This document shows positions 8,212-14,803 of a stretch of DNA of 36,380 nucleotides, one piece after another. The first letter of the stretch is position 1. Each line of letters begins with the position of its first letter. The DNA comes from Planctomycetia bacterium. GTDB lineage: Bacteria; Planctomycetota; Planctomycetia; Pirellulales; Thermoguttaceae. Below the pieces are notes generated by a model, which did no database searches, had not been told where the DNA came from, and was given only the letters and a program-made list of their open reading frames with translations. The position numbers and the translations under genes were made by a program. Location of the stretch: the NCBI GenBank assembly GCA_030535245.1, contig JAUNBJ010000025.1, positions 1 through 36,380 of the forward strand, read 5' to 3'.

Positions 8212-9351
8212 CTAATTTTTGGAGGATTTCTTTTTCTTCGCGCCGTCCAGTTTTTGCGGTTTGATCAGCTGCGTGGAACGATCCAGTTTCAGGATGATTT
8301 TGCGACTCTCGTCCCGATGGATCGAATCAATCACCATCTGCTGCCCCTGTTCGGGAATATCCAGACGTAGCATGAACGTACCATCCGGCTGCACGGCGAC
8401 CCACTCGTCGTTGACCGTCACACGACTGTCCGGCACGGTGCTGCCATACACGACGATTTCCGTCTCCACCCGAAGCGGATAATCGGCAAACGTTTTGGCC
8501 TCGCCGGTATCTTCGACCGAAAACAACGCGTTGGTTTTGGATGTCCATTTCCGCGAAAGATTGTGGTTGCTGGGCGACCAGTCGGGAATGCTGGCGGGTT
8601 TCAGTTCGCAGGCCGTCATCCACGAAGATTCCGTCGATTTCTCGTAGCGAAGCACGCGTCGCACCTGCGGCGTGGAAATGACGTTCCCTTTGAGCAGTGC
8701 GTGAAACCGCTGGCCGGCCAGGTAGCCGATTTCGATCTGGTACGTCGCGGGAGGATTCGTCACCGGAATGAACCAGTGGTTGACAAATCCATGAACGAAA
8801 ATGTCGCGGTCATGCTGAAACCGCACGCCGGTGCCCGCATCGCCATCGCTCAAAAGCGTGACGCGAAGGATCGGTTTGGCATCGTACCAGAGCTGTCCCA
8901 TGGCCGCCTTGGCCCGCTCGATGGTTTTTCGCCGGATCGCCCACGTCACGTGCAGCCAGTACGGGTCGATCACCGCCACGTCAAGGGATTCTTCCTCGAT
9001 ATCGTCCGCAGCGTCGGGGCAGTAGGCCAGGTCCATCCGCCGCGATTTACGAAAAGACGACACCGACGCAGCACTGTTGTCGGCACCACGAAACGGCACG
9101 GTTGGCCCGGTGGCAAACGTCGAACCCCCCGTCGCCTGGGAAGCAAAAAACGCCCCTTCGGAAGCATGTCGGTCGGTTCCAAACGAGCGTGTGGCGTTCC
9201 GAAAAGAGGGGTCGCGTTCGGTCATTTTTTCCACGATTCGGTCTACCAAATCGCATTTTCGCATACTGTGTAATCGGGTGATTCCATATTTCTTTGCCAA
9301 CGGGGTAAGCTGTTGAATGGTCATTTTTTTCATGTCAGCGATACTGGGCAT
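8212..9351 (-). CDS. Rho N-terminal domain plus DUF4912 protein
   Basis: 379 residues. Residues about 8-45 (KMTIQQLTPLAKKYGITRLH, then MRKCDLVDRIVE) form a Rho_N/SAP-like helical fold that usually binds nucleic acid. After a low-complexity linker of about 60 residues, the rest matches the DUF4912 pattern: DLAYCPDAADDIEEES, then DPYWLHVTWAI and a run of beta-strands. DUF4912 has no established biochemical function. The C-terminus is lysine-rich (KKKKSSKN). The start at 9351 is set by GGAGGA at 9358-9363; an upstream ATG at 9375 is less likely. The stop codon abuts the repeat element. It is divergent from ispE, with a good promoter on each side of the 219-base spacer. A role in RNA binding or regulation is only an inference from the Rho_N domain. 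Confidence 0.75.
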   Translation of the reverse strand: MPSIADMKKMTIQQLTPLAKKYGITRLHSMRKCDLVDRIVEKMTERDPSFRNATRSFGTDRHASEGAFFASQATGGSTFATGPTVPFRGADNSAASVSSFRKSRRMDLAYCPDAADDIEEESLDVAVIDPYWLHVTWAIRRKTIERAKAAMGQLWYDAKPILRVTLLSDGDAGTGVRFQHDRDIFVHGFVNHWFIPVTNPPATYQIEIGYLAGQRFHALLKGNVISTPQVRRVLRYEKSTESSWMTACELKPASIPDWSPSNHNLSRKWTSKTNALFSVEDTGEAKTFADYPLRVETEIVVYGSTVPDSRVTVNDEWVAVQPDGTFMLRLDIPEQGQQMVIDSIHRDESRKIILKLDRSTQLIKPQKLDGAKKKKSSKN

Positions 9352-9425
9352 GGAATTTCCTCCGAAACAGGGCATACGGAATAAGAATGGCAGGTGCGCA
9401 TACGGTATAAAAAACAGCGGGATTT

Positions 9426-9453
9426 ATTATAGCCATCCTCCCGCCTTTTTCAA
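9426..9453 (-). promoter_or_regulatory. Sigma-70 type promoter for the DUF4912 gene
   Basis: On the minus strand, TTGAAA (9448-9453) and TATAAT (9426-9431) are separated by 16 bases. The -10 lies about 75 bases before the start at 9351. The -10 is a perfect consensus and the -35 matches at five of six positions. Confidence 0.65.
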
Positions 9454-9513
9454 TGGGAAGGATGAATTTTTTTGAAAAAAACTCCCCTCTTTCGCTAAAT
9501 TTTTCCCAAGCCC

Positions 9514-9542
9514 TTGACGCTGAAAATCCGATACGGTACAAT
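9514..9542 (+). promoter_or_regulatory. Sigma-70 type promoter for ispE-spoVG
   Basis: TTGACG at 9514-9519 and TACAAT at 9537-9542 are 17 bases apart. Transcription would start near 9549, giving a short leader that carries the AAGGAG ribosome site at 9559-9564 before ispE. Confidence 0.75.
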
Positions 9543-9570
9543 TAATTCTCAAGGAAAGAAGGAGTGCACC

Positions 9571-10512
9571 ATGAAAATATCCGCCCCGGCCAAGGTCAAT
9601 CTCTTTTTTGAAGTCCATCGACGTCGCGCCGACGGTTACCATGAAATCGAAAGCCTGGTTTCTGCCGTGACGCTTTTCGACACGCTGGAAGCGGAGCGTC
9701 GAAACGATGGAGAAGTGCGTCTGACGGTCAAAATCCCGGAGGAAGCTCCTTTTCCGAAACTTTTTGCGTCCACACCGATTCCCACGGGGGAAACGAATCT
9801 GGTCTGCCGGGCCGCGAAACGGTTGGCCGAAGCGGTTTCTCCAGAAAAATTTTGCGGTGCGGATATAATACTCTGGAAACGCATTCCGTCCGAAGCGGGA
9901 TTGGGAGGCGGCTCCAGTGACGCGGCGGCGACGTTGGTGTTGCTCAACGCGTTGGCCGAGCTGGGCCTTTCGAGGGAGCGGCTGCGGGAACTGGGACAGA
10001 AACTGGGGTGCGACGTGCCGCTGTTTCTGACCGATTCGCCGGTCGTTTGCACGTCGTTGGGCGAGTCGCTGGAAACCGTACCGGGTGCGGCGTCACTGCC
10101 GAAATTGTCGTTGGTATTGATCAAGCCGTCCGCCGGATTGTCCACGCCCCAGGTTTACCGGAACAGTACCCCACGGGAAAAGGCTTCGGAACCGATAAAA
10201 ATGAACCTTTCCCACCTGCTGGCGTACTGGAAAAAGGGCGACCTTTCAGGCATCGCGGGGCAATTGTTCAACCGGCTGGAAGCTCCGGCGAAAACCCTTT
10301 TGCCGGAAATCGGTGAAATCCGACAGGCGTGCATGTCCCTGGACGATCCATGCGTCGGTTTTTCCATGACCGGCAGCGGTTCCGCCTGTTTCGGGTTATG
10401 CAGGGATGAACGCCATGCACAACATGTCGCGGAATGCCTGAAAAAGCGTTCGACCTGGACGGTCTTCCCGGTCGAAACGTTGTCAATCATTCAGAAGGAG
10501 ATACTCCCGTGA
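9571..10512 (+). CDS. ispE: 4-diphosphocytidyl-2-C-methyl-D-erythritol kinase IspE
   Basis: 313 residues. IspE phosphorylates CDP-methylerythritol at the 2-hydroxyl, the fourth step of the methylerythritol phosphate route to isoprenoids. It is a GHMP kinase: [10 protein letters not shown] with K8 near the start, DGYHE at 21-25, the ATP loop [14 protein letters not shown] at 106-119, the putative catalytic D148 in GCDVPLF, and the C-terminal [10 protein letters not shown] motif. ATG 9571 is chosen because AAGGAG ends six bases upstream and the protein begins [10 protein letters not shown]. Its stop codon overlaps the start of spoVG (GTGA), so the two are translationally coupled. An ispE-spoVG neighbourhood is also known from Firmicutes. 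Confidence 0.95.
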   Translation: MKISAPAKVNLFFEVHRRRADGYHEIESLVSAVTLFDTLEAERRNDGEVRLTVKIPEEAPFPKLFASTPIPTGETNLVCRAAKRLAEAVSPEKFCGADIILWKRIPSEAGLGGGSSDAAATLVLLNALAELGLSRERLRELGQKLGCDVPLFLTDSPVVCTSLGESLETVPGAASLPKLSLVLIKPSAGLSTPQVYRNSTPREKASEPIKMNLSHLLAYWKKGDLSGIAGQLFNRLEAPAKTLLPEIGEIRQACMSLDDPCVGFSMTGSGSACFGLCRDERHAQHVAECLKKRSTWTVFPVETLSIIQKEILP

Positions 10513-11042
10513 AAATCACAGAAGTCCGCATCAAACTGATGGAAGATGCCAGCGAACGGCTCAAGGCGTTCTGCTCGATTACGTTTGACGACTGCTTCGT
10601 CATTCGCGACTTAAAAATCATCGACGGCGTGAATGGTTATTTCGTCGCCATGCCGAGCCGAAAACTGACGGCGCACTGTCCGGTGTGCCGTTACAAAAAC
10701 GCGATTCGGGCTGCGTTCTGCAACCAGTGCGGCGCCCGCCTGCCGCAGGTTCCCCCCTCGCGGGACCTGGATGGTCGTGCCAAGCTGTACGCCGACATTG
10801 CCCACCCCATCAACTCCGCCGCCAGGGAGATGATCCAGCAGGAAGTCATCGCCGCCTACGAGGAGGAAAAAATCCGCGCCAAGGCTCCCGGTTACGTTTC
10901 GCGATACGACGATTTTGACATGGATTTTGCCGAGGAGATGGAATTCGAGACACGCATGGCCGTGGATACCCCGGAAACGACCCGCCCCCCAGCTTCCTCT
11001 CCCGCAATGGAACGAAATTTCGGCGCCGGCGTGTTTGAGTAA
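10509..11042 (+). CDS. spoVG: SpoVG-family protein with an inserted zinc ribbon
   Basis: 177 residues. SpoVG proteins are small RNA/DNA-binding regulators, first described in Bacillus septation and sporulation control. The N-terminal half is clear: [20 protein letters not shown], then [12 protein letters not shown] and [10 protein letters not shown]. The later element [16 protein letters not shown] (95-110) matches the HPINS segment of Bacillus SpoVG. Between them lies an extra block with C57-x2-C60 and C71-x2-C74, a zinc ribbon absent from the short Bacillus protein. The acidic C-terminus (about 130-177) has no recognised domain. The start is GTG at 10509 with AAGGAG at 10495-10500, inside the end of ispE. 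The ATG at 10434 lies well inside ispE and is rejected. Confidence 0.88.
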   Translation: MKITEVRIKLMEDASERLKAFCSITFDDCFVIRDLKIIDGVNGYFVAMPSRKLTAHCPVCRYKNAIRAAFCNQCGARLPQVPPSRDLDGRAKLYADIAHPINSAAREMIQQEVIAAYEEEKIRAKAPGYVSRYDDFDMDFAEEMEFETRMAVDTPETTRPPASSPAMERNFGAGVFE

Positions 11043-11078
11043 AATACGGCGTATCGACATTCTTGCCAAAACATGCAA

Positions 11079-11110
11079 CGTTAGCGTCGGCCTTTAGGAC
11101 GTCGCTAACG
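11079..11110 (+). terminator. Possible hairpin terminator after spoVG
   Basis: CGTTAGCG (11079-11086) pairs with CGCTAACG (11103-11110), with a further short stem inside. It lies 37 bases after the spoVG stop. There is no T-tract directly after it, so termination is uncertain; it could also be an operator for the downstream promoter. Confidence 0.35.
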
Positions 11111-11141
11111 ACCCCCCATTCTATCTTAAAATGCCCCTGGG

Positions 11142-11171
11142 TTGACAGTTCGGTGGGACATACGTTACAAT
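11142..11171 (+). promoter_or_regulatory. Sigma-70 type promoter for the secreted glycosidase-like gene
   Basis: A perfect TTGACA (11142-11147) and TACAAT (11166-11171) are 18 bases apart. The gene starts at 11224 after AAAGGAA (11211-11217). This is one of the strongest promoters visible in the window. Confidence 0.75.
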
Positions 11172-11223
11172 AGTCCTGTAAATATTTCTGTTTTGTTCTC
11201 TGCCGAAATGAAAGGAATTTGAA

Positions 11224-13002
11224 ATGAAACGATGGGCTATCCTGATGGCGTGGTGTTTTTCCGCAATTGTCTATGCGGAGGACGCGACGGTAACGTATCT
11301 GTTGATGGATGGGAAAACCGAGGTTCAAACCGTGTCGCTTGTAGAAAAGGGAGATACGCAGTTCCTGAGGATTCCCAAGACGGACGTTCCGGCCAACGTC
11401 AAACGAATCGACATTCTTCACCCACGGGCCGTAGCAAAGGCCGGAGATGCGGGATTTTATGTGTTCTGCAACGGGATGTATGGGGAATTTAAGGAGCGTC
11501 CCAATACGGAAAGCACCTGCCCGCACGTCACGATGCCGATTTATGGTGTCAAAACGCCCGGCGTGGCCATGACGGTGCTTCATACCGGAATGCGTTACGA
11601 AACCAACGCGGTGGTGAACGTTCGGGACAACGCGTACAAGGTTTTCTCCCGCGTGAAGCTGGAAGGGGACGCGCCTTACGACGACATTGCCATGGAATAC
11701 CACCTGCTTCCCCAGACCGCTACGTATGCCGACATGGCCCGCGTTTATCGGAAATTCCAGCTGGACAACGGCGTGGTGAAACCGTTGAAGGAACGGATTC
11801 AGGGACGTCCGGAGCTGGCATACGCGGCAAACTCGATGGAGGTGCGCGTTCGGTTGGGCTGGAAGCCGGTGCCGTCGCCGGTGGCAGAGCAGAATGCGGA
11901 AAACGAACCGCCCATGAAGGTGGTGATTACGTTTGACCGCTTCATGCAGATTATCGACGCGTTTAAGAAAGCGGGAGTGAACGAAGCGGAATTCTGCCTG
12001 GTGGGTTGGAACATTGGCGGGCATGACGGGCGCTATCCGCAGATTTTCCCGGTGGACCCGCGACTGGGCGGCGAGGCGAAACTCCGGGAGGCGATTCAGA
12101 AAGCACAAAAAGAAGGCTTCCAGATTGTCTGTCACACGAATTATTCCGACGCGTATCGTGCGTCGCAGATTGGCGGACGGTGGGATGAGAATTACCTGCT
12201 GGTGCGCAAGGATGGCCAATTCAACAACTACACGACGTGGGGCGGCGGCAACATGTACGAAACCTGCCCGAAAGAGATGTTCGAGCGATTTCCGCACGAA
12301 GATTTTCCGAAGTTGAAAGACCTCGGTTTTCGTGGGCTGCATTACATCGACGTTTTCTCGACAGTCAACCCGCGAACCTGCTACTCCAAAGAACACCCCT
12401 TAACGAAAGAGGGATATGCGTTCTGGACGAACAAGATTTTCGAGATGGCTCAAAACGAAATGGGGGGACTCGGTTCGGAAGGGGGATTTGACTACTGCAT
12501 CTCCCATTTGGACTACGCGTTGTACCTTTCGTTTTACAACCCCAGCACCCCCGTGAAGGGGCCGTTCGACCGCCACGTTCCGTTCTGGCAGCTGGTGTAC
12601 AACGGCATTGTGTTGAACAATCCGTACACCGCCTGCACGAATTACACCATCAAAGACCGTCTGGCCCAACTCAAGCTGGTCGAGTTTGGTGGACGTCCGA
12701 TGTTCTATTTCTATTCCAAGTTCAAAAGCTCCGGCAGCAACTGGATGGGGGACGCCGACATTCGCTGCGGCGACGAGAAGGAGTTGGCCGACGCGATTGC
12801 CGCCATACAGAAAGGGTATCAGGAGTTCCAGTCGCTCAAACATTTGCAGTACGAGTTCATGGAATCCCACGACAAACTTGCGGACGACGTGTTCCTGACG
12901 AAATTTTCCGACGGCACACGGATTGTCACCAACTACCGAAACGAGGAGTTCTCTTTTGAAGGGAAAACCGTACCGGCCATGGATTACCTCCTGCTAAAAT
13001 AG
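11224..13002 (+). CDS. Secreted glycosidase-like protein, TIM-barrel type
   Basis: 592 residues with a signal peptide (MKRWAILMAWCFSAIVYA, cleavage likely before ED). Residues 20-220 look like a beta-rich domain. From about 235 on, alternating strands and helices suggest a TIM barrel: KVVITFDRFMQIIDAFKKAG, CLVGWNIGGHDGRYP, IVCHTNYSD, GLHYIDVFS and GSEGGFDYCISHLDYALY. These elements resemble the DUF5696 and GH101-like glycosidase group, but the assignment is by eye. D and E residues in YIDVF and GSEGGFD are candidates for catalysis. The C-terminus resembles a short beta domain (DGTRIVTNYRNEEFSF). It has its own strong promoter and stands alone, facing the corC end of the phoH operon. The substrate is unknown; a host or algal glycan is plausible. 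Confidence 0.55.
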   Translation: MKRWAILMAWCFSAIVYAEDATVTYLLMDGKTEVQTVSLVEKGDTQFLRIPKTDVPANVKRIDILHPRAVAKAGDAGFYVFCNGMYGEFKERPNTESTCPHVTMPIYGVKTPGVAMTVLHTGMRYETNAVVNVRDNAYKVFSRVKLEGDAPYDDIAMEYHLLPQTATYADMARVYRKFQLDNGVVKPLKERIQGRPELAYAANSMEVRVRLGWKPVPSPVAEQNAENEPPMKVVITFDRFMQIIDAFKKAGVNEAEFCLVGWNIGGHDGRYPQIFPVDPRLGGEAKLREAIQKAQKEGFQIVCHTNYSDAYRASQIGGRWDENYLLVRKDGQFNNYTTWGGGNMYETCPKEMFERFPHEDFPKLKDLGFRGLHYIDVFSTVNPRTCYSKEHPLTKEGYAFWTNKIFEMAQNEMGGLGSEGGFDYCISHLDYALYLSFYNPSTPVKGPFDRHVPFWQLVYNGIVLNNPYTACTNYTIKDRLAQLKLVEFGGRPMFYFYSKFKSSGSNWMGDADIRCGDEKELADAIAAIQKGYQEFQSLKHLQYEFMESHDKLADDVFLTKFSDGTRIVTNYRNEEFSFEGKTVPAMDYLLLK

Positions 13003-13013
13003 TATTCGGCACT

Positions 13014-13041
13014 TTCTAAAAACCCAATTCCGGTTTTAGAA
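13014..13041 (+). terminator. Hairpin just after the secreted glycosidase-like gene
   Basis: TTCTAAAA(A)CC pairs with GGTTTTAGAA across a 7-base loop, with one bulged A. It begins 12 bases after the stop codon. No strong T-tract follows, so it may act together with the second hairpin at 13073-13109. Confidence 0.4.
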
Positions 13042-13072
13042 GGTTCCGTTCGATTTCGTGGGCTTCGCATCT

Positions 13073-13109
13073 GGGGGGAGAATCTTTTTCTCAAAAAGGT
13101 TCTTCCCCC
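13073..13109. repeat. Hairpin of the B repeat family between convergent genes
   Basis: GGGGGGAGAATC pairs with GGTTCTTCCCCC (10 of 12 positions, the rest G-U type) around a T/A-rich centre. The layout, a G-rich arm, CTTTT-like, AAAAAG-like, then a C-rich arm, matches hairpin 3 of the element at 32912-32950. It lies in the 130-base gap between the convergent glycosidase-like and corC genes, where it could end transcripts from both sides. Confidence 0.6.
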
Positions 13110-13132
13110 GATGCTGTTTTCAACCAAGTTCT

Positions 13133-14338
13133 TTATTTAATAACCCTTACCCGTTCCACCTTCCGCGGCGTCGCGTCCAACACCACGATGCGGACCCCAT
13201 TCACCTCCGCCTCCTCGCCAGCGACCGGAACATGCCCCAGAACCGTCAGCAACATCCCCCCAACCGTCTCGTAATCATCTTCTTCCGGAAACTCCACTTC
13301 CAGACGCTGATTCACCTCGTCGATGTGCGTCTGCCCCAAGACCACCGCCGAGCCGTCCGCTTCCAGAACGATCTCCTCCTGCGGCGTCTTGTCCGTCTCG
13401 TCCGTAATCTCCCCGACAATCTCCTCCAGGATGTCCTCCAACGTCACGATTCCCGTCACGCCCCCATATTCGTCCAATACAATCGCGAAATGGTTGTGCG
13501 TCTGCAAAAACTCCCGTAAGAGAATCGGAACCTGCTTCGTCTCCGGAACAAACACGGGCGATCGCAACGTCGCAAGCCAGTTTTTGTCCGTCACTTCCAA
13601 CAGGTCTTTCGCATACAAAACCCCGATAATGTCGTCACGATTCTTTTCAAAGATCGGAATCCGCGAAAGCTGCGTGTCGTTGACAAACGTCAACATTTCC
13701 TCCCACGACGCTCCTTTGGAGAGACTGTACATCTCCGTTCGCGGCGTCATGATCTCGGAAACCGACGTCTCGTCCAGCTCCATGATCCGCTCGATCATCA
13801 CCCGCGCGTCGTTCTCCAAAAATCCATCCCGATGCCCCTCCGTGACAATCGACCGAATTTCCTCCTCCAGCTGATCCTCCTCGGCCACCGTTTCCGGCAG
13901 CCCGGCCAGACGCAGCACGACAATTTCACAAAGTCGATACGCCAACCACAACGGAGAAAAGAACCACGACAGCAAGCGACAGATCGGCCAGCACCAGTAA
14001 ACCACGGACGTGGCCAGCACCTTCCCAAGTGGTCGCGAAAGCCCATACGCCGCCGCCATGTACAGAACAAAAAAACCGACCAAAGTCCCGGCATTCCCCG
14101 CCGCCAACATGCCTCCCAGGATCGGAACCCCAAACAGCAACATCCCCCGCCCCAGCTCCAGCGACTTGCCGACGTTCTCGTCCTGCGCAATGATCTGGGT
14201 AAACAACGCATCGCGTCCATCCTTGCCGCACCGTTTTTCCAGATCGTGACGGACAAACGCCCGCAGCGCTTCGCAAAGAACGGAAAGCAAAAACAATCCA
14301 CCGCAGGCCGCGGCAAAAAAAACAGGCAGGTGTTCCAT
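13133..14338 (-). CDS. CorC/TlyC-type CNNM membrane protein with CBS domains
   Basis: 401 residues. An N-terminal DUF21/CNNM-like membrane domain (about 1-145, at least three hydrophobic stretches) is followed by two CBS domains (from IMTPRTEMYSLSKG to LEDILEEIVGEITDE) and a C-terminal CorC_HlyC domain (VLGQTHIDEVNQRLEVEF to the end). Proteins of this type are linked to Mg2+/Co2+ transport or its control; CBS pairs bind adenine nucleotides. It is the last gene of a four-gene operon with phoH, pgpH and ybeY, starting two bases after the ybeY stop. This gene order is common in bacteria and supports the assignment. The N-terminal membrane domain is short compared with four-helix family members. 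Confidence 0.88.
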   Translation of the reverse strand: MEHLPVFFAAACGGLFLLSVLCEALRAFVRHDLEKRCGKDGRDALFTQIIAQDENVGKSLELGRGMLLFGVPILGGMLAAGNAGTLVGFFVLYMAAAYGLSRPLGKVLATSVVYWCWPICRLLSWFFSPLWLAYRLCEIVVLRLAGLPETVAEEDQLEEEIRSIVTEGHRDGFLENDARVMIERIMELDETSVSEIMTPRTEMYSLSKGASWEEMLTFVNDTQLSRIPIFEKNRDDIIGVLYAKDLLEVTDKNWLATLRSPVFVPETKQVPILLREFLQTHNHFAIVLDEYGGVTGIVTLEDILEEIVGEITDETDKTPQEEIVLEADGSAVVLGQTHIDEVNQRLEVEFPEEDDYETVGGMLLTVLGHVPVAGEEAEVNGVRIVVLDATPRKVERVRVIK

Positions 14339-14340
14339 GG

Positions 14341-14799
14341 TCAGTCTTTGTCGTGTAGTCCCTCAGGAACGTCGATACCAACAGCACGCAGGCAGTCCAC
14401 CTCCCCCTGCCGCATTTCGGCCAAATCCTTCAGGGTGTGGTCGTCCAGCCCCGTCAAATGGAGCGTCCCGTGAATAATATAAAGCAGCACCTCGCACTCC
14501 GGCGTCCAGCCTCGACCGATTTTCTTCGATTCCCGAAGGGCCGTATCGGTACTGACGACGATCTCCCCCTCCAACCGTTTCGGCGAATCGCTCAGCGGAA
14601 AACTGATCACATCGGTCGGACAGTCGTGTTGAAGGAACTGCCGGTTGATTTCATGAATGGCCGGATCGTCCACCAACGCCACGCTGATTTCAGCATCCCG
14701 GATTTTTCCATACCGAAGCGCTGCAAAAACGGCGTCGTGAATGCGGGATTCTTCCATAACGATGGCAGTCTGTTCGTCGGTAAAATAAATTTGATACAT
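14341..14799 (-). CDS. ybeY: Endoribonuclease YbeY, rRNA maturation factor
   Basis: 152 residues. YbeY is a zinc-dependent endoribonuclease involved in 16S rRNA 3'-end maturation and ribosome quality control. FLQHDCPTDVISFPLS (about 54-69) and the metal site HGTLHLTGLDDH near the C-terminus identify it. The classic site is H-x3-H-x5-H. Here the residue at the third position is aspartate, with histidine one place later, so the third ligand may be D or the shifted H. Four bases separate it from pgpH upstream and two bases from corC downstream, consistent with one transcript. Confidence 0.93.
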   Translation of the reverse strand: MYQIYFTDEQTAIVMEESRIHDAVFAALRYGKIRDAEISVALVDDPAIHEINRQFLQHDCPTDVISFPLSDSPKRLEGEIVVSTDTALRESKKIGRGWTPECEVLLYIIHGTLHLTGLDDHTLKDLAEMRQGEVDCLRAVGIDVPEGLHDKD

Positions 14800-14803
14800 G
14801 ATT

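Noticed and set aside
7205..8215. Open frame running through the glycerate kinase antisense and the repeat element
   Set aside because: Half is antisense of glycerate kinase and the rest is repeat sequence. The repeated peptide comes only from the tandem module.
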